Position numbers and translations under genes: made by a program
Shown here: one piece after another, positions 45,015-55,450 of the stretch
Numbering within the stretch: the first letter of the stretch is position 1
Layout: every line of letters starts with the position of its first letter
Notes under the pieces: generated by a model
Seen by the model: the letters and a program-made list of their open reading frames with translations, nothing else
Told to the model about the DNA's origin: nothing
Databases searched by the model: none
NCBI GenBank assembly: GCA_041441915.1
Contig: JASDRS010000006.1
Span: 1 to 64,000, forward strand
Origin: UBA10365 sp041441915
Lineage (GTDB): Bacteria; Pseudomonadota; Alphaproteobacteria; Rhodobacterales; Rhodobacteraceae
Reading direction: 5' to 3'
Length of the DNA: 64,000 bases

Positions 45015-47537
45015 TTAGGTCAAGCGGCGTTGAATTTCTTCGCGTTCAAAAATTTCGATCACGTCATTAGGACGCACATCTTCATAGCGCTCGAATGCCA
45101 TGCCGCATTCTTGACCAGACTGAACCTCTTTGACTTCGTCTTTAAAGCGTTTGAGCGTTTTAAGCGTACCTTCATGGATGACCACGTCATCCCTCAACAG
45201 GCGCACGCCGGCCGAACGGCGCGCTACCCCTTCGGTAACCAGACACCCTGCAACCATACCCACTCCAGTAACTTTGAAGACTTCTTTAATCTTGGCATAG
45301 CCAATGAAAGTTTCTCGGACCTCGGCCTTCAATAGGCCCGAGGCGGCAGCTTTAATATCATCAACCAGATCATAGATCACGCTGTAATAACGCAGCTCTA
45401 CGCCCTTTTGATTAGCTGTTTGACGCGCGCTGGCATTAGCGCGCACATTAAACCCAATGATCGGCGCATTTGACGCTTCTGCCAAGCCCACATCGGTTTC
45501 CGATATCGCGCCCACGCCGTAATGCAAAACGCGCACGCGCACTTCGTCATTGCCAATTTTTTCCATCGCTTGTACGATCGCCTCAGCCGAACCTTGTACA
45601 TCGGCTTTCACCAGAATTGGCAATTCACTTACCGATTGGTCGGCCTTGGCCTTAGCCATCAACTGTTCGAGGGTAACCGCAGCACCTGCAGCTGCTCGTT
45701 TGTCACGCGTGGCTTTACCACGGTAAGACGCGATTTCACGCGCTTGGGCTTCAGTTTCAACGACGTTTAGAACGTCGCCCGACGCAGGAGTGCCGTTCAG
45801 ACCTAGAACTTCGACAGGAACCGAAGGGCCAGCTTCATCGATGCGCTCACCTTTATCATTTATCAAAGCGCGTACTTTGCCCCATTGCTCACCCATCACA
45901 AATATATCGCTTTTTCGCAGCGTGCCATTTTGGATTAAAACAGTAGCAACAGGGCCACGGCCCACATCAAGCTTAGCTTCAATTACTGCACCCATAGCTG
46001 CACGATTAGGATTGGATTTAAGCTCAAGAATTTCTGCTTGTAAAGCGATCGCCCCCAATAGTTCGTCAAGCCCCTGCCCCGTTTTGGCGGACACTTCAAC
46101 GTCTTGTACATCTCCAGACATGGCTTCGACGATGATCTCATGCTGCAACAAATCCGTGCGCACCTTGGTCGGATTAGCAGAAGGCTTGTCAATCTTATTG
46201 ATAGCCACAATCACAGGCACTTTTGCCGCTTTGGCGTGGGCAATCGCTTCGATCGTTTGCGGCATAACCGCATCATCGGCAGCCACGACCAAAATCACGA
46301 TGTCAGTCACCGAAGCTCCACGCGACCGCATCGAAGTAAAGGCGGCGTGACCGGGCGTGTCTAGAAAGGTTAAACGCGCGCCACCTTCGGTTACAACCTG
46401 GTAGGCCCCGATATGCTGCGTTATCCCACCCGCCTCCCCCGAAACGATCGAAGTTTTGCGAATGGAATCCAAAAGCGAAGTTTTACCATGGTCAACGTGA
46501 CCCATGATAGTGATGATTGGAGGACGCGACAACAAACTTTCAACAGAATCTTGCACCGTGTCGATTACTTGTTCAACGTCAGCATCCGAAACACGCACAG
46601 ATTTATGGCCAAACTCTTCAATTACAAGTTCGGCCGTATCGGAATCTATCGCTTGGTTCATTGTTACCATCATGCCCATTTTCATCAGGCTTTTAACAAC
46701 ATCCGCCACGCGCTCGGCCATACGGTTAGCCAATTCTTGCACCACAATCGTTTCTGTAACTTTGACTTCACGCACCATTTTTTCGGCTTTAGACACTAGA
46801 CCTAGCGCTTTTTGACGCGCTTTTTCCTGTTTGCGTTTAATCGCGGCAAGAGAGCGTGTCCGCCCACCTTCACCTGCCAAAGCGTCATTTAATGTCAGCT
46901 TTCCTGAACGGCGAGCGTCGTCCGACTTATTTTTGGCGTTCGCGTTGCGTTCACGGTCTTCGCGTTCGCGATCAGTTTTGCGCGGGCTCAAACCTGGTTT
47001 CAACGAAGCAGGGCCACGAATATCATCGACAGCTCTTACTGTCGGTTGGGCTGATCGGCGTGGAGCCGCAGCAGGTTGAGCCGCAACGGCGGCACGTTGT
47101 GCTTTAATTTCTGCTTCGGCAGCCGCACGGGCTTCTTCTCCGGCCTTTGCGCGCTGAATGGCCGCAAGTTCGCGTTCTTCATGCTCCTTAAGTTCAATTT
47201 CATCGCGGCGCTTTTGGCGATCGCCTTCACGCAACTTGTCATCGGCCACACGTTTGGCAGTATCTTCAACTTCACGGGCCTTGGCGTTGCGCAAAGCCAA
47301 CAAGCGGCGTTCCATTTCAACGTCAGAAATGCCTGCAGGCCGTTTCGATGGATCACCCAAATGAGCAGGCGAGCCCGTGGCCGCGCCGGCAGCCTCAGGT
47401 TTTGGCACCATTACGCGCTTGCGTTTGGTTTCGACCACTACACTTTTGGTGCGGCCATGGCTAAAGCTTTGCTTTACCTGCCCAGAGCGCGAACCGCCGC
47501 CGAGGCCAAGAGTTTTTTTGTCGTCAGTATCGCTCAT
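45015..47537 (-). CDS. infB: Translation initiation factor IF-2
   Basis: IF-2 is the GTPase that places initiator tRNA on the 30S subunit and promotes subunit joining. A long charged N-terminal region (residues 1-250) carries Arg/Glu-rich coiled coil ([20 protein letters not shown]). An IF2-N domain follows at about 255-310. The G domain has GHVDHGKT at 346-353, DTPGHAAF and NKID. Domains II to IV follow, with [15 protein letters not shown] near 625 and [14 protein letters not shown] at the end. Length 840 is typical. It overlaps the ylxR stop by 4 bases and ends the rimP-nusA-ylxR-infB operon. Confidence 0.96.
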   Translation of the reverse strand: MSDTDDKKTLGLGGGSRSGQVKQSFSHGRTKSVVVETKRKRVMVPKPEAAGAATGSPAHLGDPSKRPAGISDVEMERRLLALRNAKAREVEDTAKRVADDKLREGDRQKRRDEIELKEHEERELAAIQRAKAGEEARAAAEAEIKAQRAAVAAQPAAAPRRSAQPTVRAVDDIRGPASLKPGLSPRKTDREREDRERNANAKNKSDDARRSGKLTLNDALAGEGGRTRSLAAIKRKQEKARQKALGLVSKAEKMVREVKVTETIVVQELANRMAERVADVVKSLMKMGMMVTMNQAIDSDTAELVIEEFGHKSVRVSDADVEQVIDTVQDSVESLLSRPPIITIMGHVDHGKTSLLDSIRKTSIVSGEAGGITQHIGAYQVVTEGGARLTFLDTPGHAAFTSMRSRGASVTDIVILVVAADDAVMPQTIEAIAHAKAAKVPVIVAINKIDKPSANPTKVRTDLLQHEIIVEAMSGDVQDVEVSAKTGQGLDELLGAIALQAEILELKSNPNRAAMGAVIEAKLDVGRGPVATVLIQNGTLRKSDIFVMGEQWGKVRALINDKGERIDEAGPSVPVEVLGLNGTPASGDVLNVVETEAQAREIASYRGKATRDKRAAAGAAVTLEQLMAKAKADQSVSELPILVKADVQGSAEAIVQAMEKIGNDEVRVRVLHYGVGAISETDVGLAEASNAPIIGFNVRANASARQTANQKGVELRYYSVIYDLVDDIKAAASGLLKAEVRETFIGYAKIKEVFKVTGVGMVAGCLVTEGVARRSAGVRLLRDDVVIHEGTLKTLKRFKDEVKEVQSGQECGMAFERYEDVRPNDVIEIFEREEIQRRLT

Positions 47538-48190
47538 GCGTCTTTCGTATCCCTTTTGACGGTCATACCGCCGATGTGCTCACGTATACCTGCGAGCCTT
47601 GCCGCTTCCTCTACAACACGTTTTGTCAAACCGCCAGAAGCAAGCGCGACGTGTATTGCATAATCTCGTCCAAATGCCAAACCCAATTCCTGTTGTGTTA
47701 AACAACCTATGAATGAGTTTGGCCCCAAGGGTGGATGCAACTTGGTTTTTCCACGTTCAGAACCGTCAGAAGCTTGAATAAGCACTGAGGCCTTATCTTT
47801 CGTCAGCCAGTCTTTGACCTTTTCAAATCCTGTTACAGCTTTAGACGCTTTGCGCGCCATAGACAATAAATCCACAACGCGGCGCGCCAATTGCTTTTCC
47901 AACAAATCACAAAGGCCTGTCGCCGTTTCGCCCTGCAGCGTCACATGTTTGCGTGCTGCACGGACGAAAAGACCCTTAGACACCGCTTTTTCAATAGTGG
48001 CACGATTTGCCACGACATAAAATCCACGGCCAGGCAAACGGTCCAGAACATCAGGGACAACCTGGTCATCTGGCCCTAACCCGAAGCGGATCAAACCGAC
48101 CTTTGGTTGGCTTTCACCAGTGACAATACACCGCCTTTCGGGAAGTTCGCCCACATAATCTTGCGCGTCTTTGTCCAAGGGTTTGTCCAA
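47534..48190 (-). CDS. YlxR/L7Ae-type RNA-binding protein
   Basis: The N-terminal 90 residues are a YlxR (DUF448) domain with [20 protein letters not shown] and [17 protein letters not shown]. The second half is an L7Ae/ribosomal-L30e-like fold ([20 protein letters not shown]). Such proteins sit between nusA and infB in most bacteria and bind structured RNA, probably RNase P RNA or ribosomal RNA. Length 218 is normal for the alphaproteobacterial fused form. It lies 3 bases after nusA and overlaps infB by 4 bases. Confidence 0.88.
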   Translation of the reverse strand: MDKPLDKDAQDYVGELPERRCIVTGESQPKVGLIRFGLGPDDQVVPDVLDRLPGRGFYVVANRATIEKAVSKGLFVRAARKHVTLQGETATGLCDLLEKQLARRVVDLLSMARKASKAVTGFEKVKDWLTKDKASVLIQASDGSERGKTKLHPPLGPNSFIGCLTQQELGLAFGRDYAIHVALASGGLTKRVVEEAARLAGIREHIGGMTVKRDTKDA

Positions 48191-48193
48191 GGC

Positions 48194-49795
48194 CTATTCA
48201 GCCTCGGCCTCCTCGTTAGTTTCAGCGGTTTCAAGTTCGGTAGGATCAACCCAACCCAACATGACCCGAGCTGTCATGACAAGAGTTTGCGCCTCTTCCA
48301 AGCTGACTTCGAATTTCTCCAAAACGCCAATATCTTTGACCCGCGCGCCGTTCACCGTTGTCCATCCACCAGCAAGTTCCCAATCGGCACAGGTGGCAAA
48401 GTCTTCCAGTGTTTTAATATCGTCTTCAGCCAAGGCTTCAAGCATTGGCGGAGTTAGCCCCTCAAAGTTCACGAGACTGTCTTCAACACCCAATGCGCGA
48501 GCATTTTCCATCGCTTTGATATTGGCCGCTTCTAAATGGTCGCGCGCACGGGCTTGTAGTTCGCCAGCGGTGTCTGAGTCGAAACCATCGATCGACAAAA
48601 GCTCGTCAACTTCGACATAGGCCACTTCGTCCAAGGTGGTGAAGCCTTCCGAAACCAAAAGTTGGGCCATCATTTCGTCAATGTCCAAAGCGTCGACAAA
48701 GAGCTTAGTGCGTTCAGAAAACTCTAACTGACGACGCGCGCTTTCGTCGGATTCGGTGACAATATCAATATCAAGATTGGTCAATTGGCTGGCCAAACGA
48801 ACATTTTGACCGCGCCGACCAATGGCCAGCGACAGCTGCTCATCTGGAACAACCACTTCGATTTTACCCTCTTCTTCGTCAAACACGACTTTTGTCACTT
48901 CAGCAGGTTGAAGCGCATTCACCAAGAAGGTGGCTTGATCTTCATTCCATGGAATGATGTCAATCTTCTCGCCTTGCAGTTCGTTCACAACAGCCTGCAC
49001 ACGGCTGCCACGCATACCCACGCAAGCACCCACAGGGTCAATCGTATTATCAAACGAAATTACAGCAATTTTTGCGCGCGAGCCGGGGTCACGAGACACA
49101 GCTTTAATTTGAATAATGCCATCATAAATTTCAGGAACTTCCATTTTAAAAAGCTCTGCCATAAATTGTGGATCTGTGCGTGACAAAAAAACCTGCGGGC
49201 CACGCGGTTCGCGGCGTACGTCTTTGATAAATGCACGTACACGATCATTGGGGCGGTAGCTTTCACGGCCAATTTTTTCATTTCGCCGCAAAATGGCTTC
49301 GCCCCTGCCAATGTCAACAATAAGATTGCCATATTCTTCGCGTTTGACCAGGCCATTGACGACCGTGCCTTTGCGGTCCTTGAATTCTTCATATTGACGG
49401 TCACGTTCCGCTTCCCGGACTTTTTGCAAAATCACTTGTTTTGCGCTTTGCGCGGCAATTCGGCCCAATTCAACAGGCGGCACTTCATCAATGATTTCGT
49501 CGCCCACTTGAGGATCGGCCAAATGTTCTTTGGCTTGATCCACAGTCATTTGCGCGTGATGATTTTCAGCTTCGTCACCTTCGATCACAGTGCGCACACG
49601 TGTAAAGGTTGCGCGGCCCGTTTTACGATCAATGTGAACACGGATATCAAGCTCTGACCCATAACGCGATTTAGCGGCGCGGGCCAAAGATTCTTCCATG
49701 GCTTTCAACACCAAATCGGGGTCAATCATCTTTTCACGCGCCACCGCTTCGGCGGTTTGTAGCAGTTCAAGTTGGTTGGCAGAGGTAATTGCCAT
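48194..49795 (-). CDS. nusA: Transcription termination/antitermination factor NusA
   Basis: NusA binds RNA polymerase and controls pausing, termination and rRNA antitermination. From ATG at 49795 (AGGAG 8 bases upstream) the protein has 533 residues. It shows the polymerase-binding N-domain (LDLVLKAMEESLARAA-like helix), an S1 domain (GTVNGLVKREEYGNLIVDIG), and two KH domains (AVISFDNTIDPVGACVGMRG; AIGRRGQNVRLASQL). The tail has two helix-hairpin-helix acidic repeats (LLSIDGFDSDTAGELQARA and AEDDIKTLEDFA). An in-frame extension to 49939 overlaps rimP and is unconserved. It lies 22 bases after rimP. Confidence 0.95.
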   Translation of the reverse strand: MAITSANQLELLQTAEAVAREKMIDPDLVLKAMEESLARAAKSRYGSELDIRVHIDRKTGRATFTRVRTVIEGDEAENHHAQMTVDQAKEHLADPQVGDEIIDEVPPVELGRIAAQSAKQVILQKVREAERDRQYEEFKDRKGTVVNGLVKREEYGNLIVDIGRGEAILRRNEKIGRESYRPNDRVRAFIKDVRREPRGPQVFLSRTDPQFMAELFKMEVPEIYDGIIQIKAVSRDPGSRAKIAVISFDNTIDPVGACVGMRGSRVQAVVNELQGEKIDIIPWNEDQATFLVNALQPAEVTKVVFDEEEGKIEVVVPDEQLSLAIGRRGQNVRLASQLTNLDIDIVTESDESARRQLEFSERTKLFVDALDIDEMMAQLLVSEGFTTLDEVAYVEVDELLSIDGFDSDTAGELQARARDHLEAANIKAMENARALGVEDSLVNFEGLTPPMLEALAEDDIKTLEDFATCADWELAGGWTTVNGARVKDIGVLEKFEVSLEEAQTLVMTARVMLGWVDPTELETAETNEEAEAE

Positions 49796-49817
49796 GTTCT
49801 GTCTCCTGAGGAAGCGG

Positions 49818-50417
49818 TTAGTGTTGGGTTTCGGGTGTGCCAATGTCTTCGATTTTGTCACCGTCCAAGGTTTCAATTTCGTCAAATTTCGTTTCGTCAA
49901 TCCAGCCCACGGCTTTGCGTTGGCGCAGCATTTCAGCAATCAACTCGTCAGTCAGGACCAGCTTAGCGTCTGAAAGCCATTCAAACTGCAAACCGATCGT
50001 GCCTTCTTCGATTTCCAGAAGGACTTCTTCACCTTCAACGCCTACCAAATTGCCCTTAAAACGGCGGCGACCATCGATCAGCTCGATAGTTTCAATGCGC
50101 GCTTCATAACCTTGCCATATATCAAAATCCTTAATTCGGGTCAGTGGGCGGTCGATACCTGGGCTTGAAACTTCAAGCACATACTGATCGTCAAGCGGAT
50201 CTTCCACATCCAAAACCGCGGAAACCGCGGTCGATATAGCAGCACAATCTTCAACAATAATGCCCCCTCTGGGACGATCAGCCATCACTTGCAAAATGCG
50301 CGTTTTTCCACCCATCAGGCGGATGCGCACAAGCTCAAAGCCCAAAGCCTCAATAGCTGGCGTAATAAGTGAAGCCAATCGGCGATCAATAGCTGTTTTG
50401 GCGATAAGGTCGGACAT
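49818..50417 (-). CDS. rimP: Ribosome maturation factor RimP
   Basis: RimP helps assemble the 30S subunit. The N-terminal alpha/beta domain shows [20 protein letters not shown] and [19 protein letters not shown]. The hallmark [16 protein letters not shown] is near residue 90, and an SH3-like C-terminal domain follows ([20 protein letters not shown]). Length is 199. It is the first gene of the nusA-infB operon, with a promoter and a leader hairpin directly upstream. Confidence 0.93.
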   Translation of the reverse strand: MSDLIAKTAIDRRLASLITPAIEALGFELVRIRLMGGKTRILQVMADRPRGGIIVEDCAAISTAVSAVLDVEDPLDDQYVLEVSSPGIDRPLTRIKDFDIWQGYEARIETIELIDGRRRFKGNLVGVEGEEVLLEIEEGTIGLQFEWLSDAKLVLTDELIAEMLRQRKAVGWIDETKFDEIETLDGDKIEDIGTPETQH

Positions 50418-50431
50418 TGAGCTTCCAAAAT

Positions 50432-50453
50432 AAAAAACGGGCCAACAGGCCCG
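50432..50453 (-). terminator. Leader terminator/attenuator upstream of rimP
   Basis: Read on the minus strand, CGGGCC-TGTT-GGCCCG is followed directly by TTTTTTA. This is a classic intrinsic terminator, 15 bases before the rimP start and after the probable promoter. It would stop transcripts before the operon unless antiterminated, which fits autoregulation by NusA. It could alternatively end a transcript entering from pip (50554), which reads the same way. Confidence 0.75.
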
Positions 50454-50504
50454 CTGGTCTCATTCGGTGGGTTCGAGTTTGGACCCCGTACCGCGGTATT
50501 GCAG

Positions 50505-50535
50505 ATTATATAGGCCTAAGTTTTACAAAGCGCAA
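50505..50535 (-). promoter_or_regulatory. Probable sigma-70 promoter of the rimP-nusA-infB operon
   Basis: On the minus strand TTGCGC (50535-50530), a 17-base spacer and TATATA (50512-50507, within TATATAAT) form a good housekeeping promoter. The expected start of transcription near 50498 gives a leader of about 80 bases that contains the intrinsic hairpin at 50432-50453. Confidence 0.5.
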
Positions 50536-50553
50536 GCCCCAGAGCAGCCGATC

Positions 50554-51531
50554 CTAAAGCGGAACCGCACGTAAGCGATCCATCACTCCCACAAGAGCTG
50601 CCGAAATACCTGGTTCTGACAAAGCATGACCCGAGGCAGCAATTATCTGCAAATTAGCCCTTTCCCAGCCTTCTGCCAAGCGGTGCGCAGAATGGGGCGG
50701 GCAAACCATATCAAAGCGGCCTTGAATGATGTCGCAATCAATATGCTCAATCTTGCAGCGATTGACTTCGATCCAATTATCTTCAGACAAAAAGCCAAAG
50801 TTTTGGAAATAATGATTTTCCAAACGGGTAAAAGCGCGGGCATATTCTGACGGAGCCATATGATCCCCCGTCACCGCATGCAGCGAGGCCAGCGCATTTT
50901 CCCAATTAGCCCAAGTTTGGCAAAGCCCCAGTTCTTGAGAGGCTAGTCCACCAAATAGCCGGCGATGATATGCGCCGATCATGTCATGGCGTTCATCTTT
51001 GGGGATCGGCGCAATAAATTTTTGCCAAAGGTCAGGAAAGAATTGCGCAGCTCCCCCACCATAAAACCAATTCAATTCGGCCCTTGTCATCAAAAACACG
51101 CCGCGCAACACCAAATGCACAACCCTATATGGGTGAGAAATCGCATAGATCAACGCCAGGGTCGCACCCCAACTGCCGCCAAAGGAGATAAATCTTTCAA
51201 TCCCCAGTTTGGTTCGAATGGCCTCAACATCGGCCACCAAATCCCATGTAGTGTTGTTTTCAATTTGGGCATAGGGCTGTGACCGGCCACATCCACGTTG
51301 ATCAAACAGGATCACACGGTACACATTAGGATCAAAATAACGCCGCATCGTGGGGCTGCACCCCCCCCCTGGCCCACCATGAAACACAAAAACCGGCACG
51401 CCATCTTTGCGACCACATTCTTCGAAATAGATCCTATGCCCATCGCCCATGTCTAGCATTTGCTGCTCGAAAGGTTCGATAGGCGGATAAAGAAACTCGA
51501 CGGCGCGCTTTTGAACTGATCTATGATCCAT
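50554..51531 (-). CDS. pip: Proline iminopeptidase
   Basis: A cytoplasmic alpha/beta-hydrolase (S33) that removes N-terminal proline from peptides. The oxyanion motif is VFHGGPGGGCSP near residue 50, the nucleophile elbow GGSWGATLALIYA near 120, the acid in QGRFDMVCPP, and the His in ASGHALSEPGI. The family start (LYPPIEPFEQQMLDMGDGHR) is complete. Length 325 is typical. It is divergent from ubiG. Confidence 0.92.
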   Translation of the reverse strand: MDHRSVQKRAVEFLYPPIEPFEQQMLDMGDGHRIYFEECGRKDGVPVFVFHGGPGGGCSPTMRRYFDPNVYRVILFDQRGCGRSQPYAQIENNTTWDLVADVEAIRTKLGIERFISFGGSWGATLALIYAISHPYRVVHLVLRGVFLMTRAELNWFYGGGAAQFFPDLWQKFIAPIPKDERHDMIGAYHRRLFGGLASQELGLCQTWANWENALASLHAVTGDHMAPSEYARAFTRLENHYFQNFGFLSEDNWIEVNRCKIEHIDCDIIQGRFDMVCPPHSAHRLAEGWERANLQIIAASGHALSEPGISAALVGVMDRLRAVPL

Positions 51532-51578
51532 AACGGTCTATGTAACACCAAAGCTCACCAATTCCACCAAGGAAAATC

Positions 51579-52361
51579 ATGAAACAATTTTTAAGCCCCA
51601 AGACAAGTACCAAAGCCCCCACATCGATTGACGAAGTCGAGGTTGCAAAATTCGAAGCCATAGCCGCAGAATGGTGGGACATCGAGGGTAAATTTAAGCC
51701 CCTACATCTAATGAATCCTTGCAGGCTTGACTATATCACCAGCCAAATTGCGGGTGAGTTTCACCGTGATTTAAACAAAAGTGCCCCCTTTTCTGGCCTG
51801 CGTATTTTAGATATTGGCTGCGGCGGCGGGCTTTTGTCAGAACCTATGGCGCGTCTTGGTGCTGATGTAGTGGGCGCCGACGCAGCTAAACGTAACATTT
51901 CTGTGGCACGCCTTCACGCCCAGCAGTCGAACCTCACGATCGACTATCGCCACGCCACCGCCGAAGATCTAGCAACCTTGGGCGAACAATTTGACATTAT
52001 CTTAAATATGGAAGTTATCGAACATGTGGCCAATTCTTTGGCTTATTTGCAAGCTTGTCATACTTTACTCAAAGGAGGAGGATTGATGCTCTGCTCAACT
52101 CTCAACCGCAGCCCCAAGTCTTTTGTGATCGCTATTATAGGCGCAGAATGGATCATGCGCTGGTTGCCCAAAGGAACGCATGATTGGAAGAAGTTCATCA
52201 CACCAGACGAGCTGTTCGACTTGATCACCAAAGCGGGACTTGAACCTGTCGACAAAAGGGGCATGGTCTTTAACCCACTCTCGTGGAATTGGAGGCTGTC
52301 GAATCACGATCTTTCGTGCAACTATGTGACCGCAAGCCTTAAATCCAAGGGAAAAAAGTAA
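51579..52361 (+). CDS. ubiG: Ubiquinone biosynthesis O-methyltransferase UbiG
   Basis: UbiG carries out both O-methylations of ubiquinone synthesis at the membrane surface. The start has [20 protein letters not shown], then [16 protein letters not shown], characteristic of UbiG. The SAM site is [20 protein letters not shown] near residue 75 with [10 protein letters not shown]. Later features are [20 protein letters not shown] [11 protein letters not shown], and [20 protein letters not shown], the UbiG membrane-contact insert. Length 260 is normal. Confidence 0.93.
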   Translation: MKQFLSPKTSTKAPTSIDEVEVAKFEAIAAEWWDIEGKFKPLHLMNPCRLDYITSQIAGEFHRDLNKSAPFSGLRILDIGCGGGLLSEPMARLGADVVGADAAKRNISVARLHAQQSNLTIDYRHATAEDLATLGEQFDIILNMEVIEHVANSLAYLQACHTLLKGGGLMLCSTLNRSPKSFVIAIIGAEWIMRWLPKGTHDWKKFITPDELFDLITKAGLEPVDKRGMVFNPLSWNWRLSNHDLSCNYVTASLKSKGKK

Positions 52362-52373
52362 TGGCTATAGCCC

Positions 52374-53405
52374 CTATTCTGACATGGATGATCTGGCCCA
52401 AAGATTGATGTCTTTATGTTCGGAAATAGCATCAATCTTGGCCAATTCAACGGCGCTAAAGGTCAAATTATCCAAGGCGCCCACGCAGTCAATGATTTGT
52501 TCCGGTTTTGATGCCCCTATCAAAGCAGATGTAATCTGCCCATTGCGCAACACCCAGGCAATCGCCATTTGCGCTAAAGTTTGACCACGGCTTTGCGCCA
52601 TAGCATCTAGCGCTTGAACCGAAGCCAAAGCCTGCGGCGTGATAGTGGCGGGGTCGAGCGATTTGCCCTGTGCGGCCCTGCTGCCTTCGGGAATGCCTTT
52701 CAGATATTTCTTGCTTAAGATCCCCTGCGCCAATGGGGTAAAGGCTATCGATCCTAAGCCAAGCTCGGCCAAAGTAGCTTTAAGCCCATCAGTTTCGACC
52801 CAACGGTTTAAAATATTATAGCTTGGCTGATGGATGACAAAGGGCGTGCCAAGCTCCTTCAAAAGGGCAGCCGCTTCTCGAGTTTTTTCGGTATTATAGC
52901 TTGAAATGCCCACGTAAAGCGCGCGGCCCGACCTCACGATATGATCAAGCGCACCCATGGTTTCTTCAAGTGGCGTGTTGGGATCAAAGCGGTGCGAATA
53001 AAAGATATCAACATAATCAAGTCCCACACGCTTGAGCGATTGATCACATGAGGCAATTACATATTTGCGGCTTCCCCATTCGCCGTAGGGGCCGTCCCAC
53101 ATTAAATAGCCCGCTTTTGACGAAATGATCAGTTCATCACGGTAGGCTTTTAAATCCGTTCTCAAAATTTCGCCAAAGGCGGTTTCAGCGGAACCTGGAG
53201 GTGGGCCATAATTATTGGCTAAATCAAAATGAGTGATGCCCATATCAAAGGCGGTGTGGCATAGCGCTCGCTTGACATCATGCGGTGTGTCATCGCCAAA
53301 ATTATGCCAAAGCCCCAAAGAAATTGCTGGTAATTTCAAACCTGAAACACCACATTTTTTATAAAGCATCTTCGAGTATCGCAACTGAGCTGGTTTATAA
53401 GTCAT
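52374..53405 (-). CDS. YghZ-like aldo/keto reductase (L-glyceraldehyde 3-phosphate reductase type)
   Basis: An NADPH-dependent TIM-barrel reductase of small aldehydes such as methylglyoxal or L-glyceraldehyde 3-phosphate. The sequence closely follows E. coli YghZ/Gpr: LPAISLGLWHNFG, THFDLANNYGPPPGSAE with catalytic Asp and Tyr, IISSKAGY with Lys, YVDIFYSHRFDPNTPLEET with His, and VLRNGQITSALIGASKPEQI near the cofactor. GGAGG lies 5 bases before the ATG at 53405. It converges with ubiG, 12 bases apart. Confidence 0.88.
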   Translation of the reverse strand: MTYKPAQLRYSKMLYKKCGVSGLKLPAISLGLWHNFGDDTPHDVKRALCHTAFDMGITHFDLANNYGPPPGSAETAFGEILRTDLKAYRDELIISSKAGYLMWDGPYGEWGSRKYVIASCDQSLKRVGLDYVDIFYSHRFDPNTPLEETMGALDHIVRSGRALYVGISSYNTEKTREAAALLKELGTPFVIHQPSYNILNRWVETDGLKATLAELGLGSIAFTPLAQGILSKKYLKGIPEGSRAAQGKSLDPATITPQALASVQALDAMAQSRGQTLAQMAIAWVLRNGQITSALIGASKPEQIIDCVGALDNLTFSAVELAKIDAISEHKDINLWARSSMSE

Positions 53406-53877
53406 AAAGACCTCCATTGTCGCCTTAGCCCTAAAGGCAAACCTTCGAAATTGCCAAATAGAAATGCAAGATCAGGCATCTTTGGCCAAATAATTTTAAA
53501 TTACGCCCAGACCCTAATACTAGATCTTTATTTAGCGCTTATGAAAATAAGCATAAATCGGAGCCAAAGTTCTTGCATAGCGCCCTCATCCGGCACGCTG
53601 CCGTCCGTGCAGTTGGCCTTGTCATCACCATTGCGGTGCAAGTAAAGGCACGTCCTGAAATTGTATTTAACAACCACCACAAAAAGTGGCACCTCAAGCA
53701 TAAAACTTGGCAAATATATTACTTAAAATTTCAATAGTGAGGTCGCGACCAAATCTTCCTGCGTAAGTGCATTGCAGCTTAATCTTGATTTGATAAATAA
53801 TATTACCTTACGCGGCACCACCCACACGGCCAAATCCACAGGGTGGGGCCTCTTTCTCAAAAAAATTATTAGAGCAC
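53406..53877. other. Non-coding gap between the aldo/keto reductase and marR genes
   Basis: About 470 bases. No gene family, RNA or repeat was recognised. Short frames on both strands (60-73 codons) have no motif or ribosome-binding site. The reductase promoter should lie within the first 150 bases. Confidence 0.4.
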
Positions 53878-54327
53878 TCAGTGCCCAAAGCCTGCTTCAA
53901 AACGTACGCGCATTTCGCGTAAGACTGGCAAAACTTGGCGCACACGTTCAGCACCTAAGGCGGCAACGACCTCTGAAATTACCGGGCTTATAGCGACCAC
54001 CGCCGCATCACGCGCAGACCTACCGGACGGGCTAATTGCAACAAATTTGCGACGTGCATCTTCCCAATCGGGGCGTATATGAATATGTCCAGCCCATTCA
54101 AGTTTGGCCAAAGTGTTCGTCATAGCACCGCGCGTTACATGAAAGGCGTGGGCAAGTTGGGCGGGCGAGCGTTCGTCTGACAAGCGCGCCAAATGATTAA
54201 GCACACCAAAATGTGAAAGCTCCATTCCCTTGGGTAGGACTTTTGACAAGCGGTTGCGCGCTAACTGGTCAATAACGAACAGTTCACCAAATAATGTGAC
54301 CGCTATATCGTCAACTTTTTCAGCCAT
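53878..54327 (-). CDS. MarR-family transcriptional regulator
   Basis: A 149-residue dimeric winged-helix repressor. The recognition region is LSHFGVLNHLARLSDERSPA, then QLAHAFHVTRGAMTNTLAKL with the wing in RPDWEDARRKFVAISPSG. The flanking helices form the dimer interface. It overlaps the upstream carbon-nitrogen hydrolase stop by 8 bases, so both are in one operon. Its ligand is unknown; aromatic or phenolic compounds and oxidants are common for the family. Confidence 0.88.
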   Translation of the reverse strand: MAEKVDDIAVTLFGELFVIDQLARNRLSKVLPKGMELSHFGVLNHLARLSDERSPAQLAHAFHVTRGAMTNTLAKLEWAGHIHIRPDWEDARRKFVAISPSGRSARDAAVVAISPVISEVVAALGAERVRQVLPVLREMRVRFEAGFGH

Positions 54328-55156
54328 TTGGCCCCTCTATGAGCCTGTCGTGATGCAAAGAACCAACCCGAGCACGGGCGTGCTTAACGTCATCCAGAGT
54401 TAGTGTTGCAAAAGTCACACCCGCCGGTTTCCCGGCGTCAAGCAAGACCTCGCCCCAGGGAGCCACCACCAACGAATGGCCATATGTATTTCGACCCTCA
54501 CCATGGCACTCGGGGTGAAAGCCCGTTTGCGCTGGAGCCAAAACAAAGCAGCCTGTTTCAATTGCACGGGCGCGCAAAAGTACGTGCCAATGTGCCGCCC
54601 CTGTAATATGATTAAAGGCAGCAGGCACCGTTAAAATCTGTGCCCCCGCTTTGGCCAAAGTACGGTAAAGATGGGAAAAACGTATGTCATAGCATATACT
54701 TAGGCCCAAAACCGTCTGATCCATTTGCACCACTTCAGCTTTGGTTCCAGGCCTGTAGCTGGCAGATTCTCGATATATCTCAGTGTCAGACACATCCACA
54801 TCAAACATATGGATTTTGTCATATTGCGCGGCAATATGACCCAAAGGGTTAATCAAAAAACTGCGATTGGCAAAGCGCCCATCAGCGTCATGCGTCAAAA
54901 GCCCCAAAGATCCGATCAAGATCCAAACAGATGCAGTCTTGGCCCGCGCTTGCAAGGCTTGGAGCGTCGGATCTTGGTCTTGATAATAAAACACGCTTTT
55001 CAGATGCGGCCAGCTGGACGACAGAGCGTTGGTGCATTCGGGCGTTAAAATAAACTCAGCTCCCCCTGCAATCGCTTTATCAACATGGTCCAAAGTCACA
55101 ACCAAATTCGTAGTCGGATCATCGCTGACATTCAACTGCACAAGGGCAATATGCAT
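54320..55156 (-). CDS. Carbon-nitrogen hydrolase (Nit1/deaminated-glutathione-amidase type)
   Basis: A nitrilase-superfamily amidase with the intact Glu-Lys-Cys triad: FILTPECTNAL, AAQYDKIHMFDVDVSDTEIY and GLSICYDIRFSHLYRTLA. The tight homology around HMFDVDVSD and NHITGAAHWHVLLRARAIE places it near Nit1-type enzymes that hydrolyse deaminated glutathione, a repair role. Length 278 is normal. It lies 1 base after grxC and overlaps marR, so glutaredoxin and Nit probably form one redox-related operon. Confidence 0.85.
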   Translation of the reverse strand: MHIALVQLNVSDDPTTNLVVTLDHVDKAIAGGAEFILTPECTNALSSSWPHLKSVFYYQDQDPTLQALQARAKTASVWILIGSLGLLTHDADGRFANRSFLINPLGHIAAQYDKIHMFDVDVSDTEIYRESASYRPGTKAEVVQMDQTVLGLSICYDIRFSHLYRTLAKAGAQILTVPAAFNHITGAAHWHVLLRARAIETGCFVLAPAQTGFHPECHGEGRNTYGHSLVVAPWGEVLLDAGKPAGVTFATLTLDDVKHARARVGSLHHDRLIEGPNG

Positions 55157-55157
55157 C

Positions 55158-55415
55158 TTAGCGCCCTAACATAGGGTCAAGTGCGCCGCGCGCCTCTAAA
55201 TCATGCAGGTCATCATATCCACCAATATGAATTTCACCAATGAAAATCTGCGGCACCGTACGCCTGCCCCCAGCACGCTCGGTCATACCCATGCGCATGT
55301 CAGGGTCATTACTAACATCGATTACGTGAAATTTAACACCCTTACGGGTCAAAAGACTTTTTGCCATACGGCAATAGCCGCAAGAATTTGTAATATATAT
55401 TTCAACAGATTTCAT
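55158..55415 (-). CDS. grxC: Glutaredoxin 3
   Basis: An 85-residue thioredoxin-fold protein that reduces disulfides with glutathione. The active site is CGYC at positions 12-15, where Pro is more usual in the second place. The cis-Pro motif is RTVPQIFIGE and the glutathione motif is HIGGYDDLHDLEARG. The start at 55415 has AAGG upstream and yields MKSVEIYITNSCGYC; the longer frame to 55472 is unconserved. It is followed after 1 base by the nitrilase gene. A decayed comF lies upstream. Confidence 0.9.
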   Translation of the reverse strand: MKSVEIYITNSCGYCRMAKSLLTRKGVKFHVIDVSNDPDMRMGMTERAGGRRTVPQIFIGEIHIGGYDDLHDLEARGALDPMLGR

Positions 55416-55450
55416 TTTGATACCCTTTGCCTTCCGCCGACTATAGGGAT

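Noticed and set aside
45030..47663. Long frames antisense to infB and ylxR
   Set aside because: Arise from the GC-rich, charged coding sequence on the other strand.
50461..50500. tRNA-like T-arm string (GGTTCGAGT type) on the + strand before rimP
   Set aside because: No acceptor stem, anticodon arm or CCA end around it; it lies in the rimP leader.
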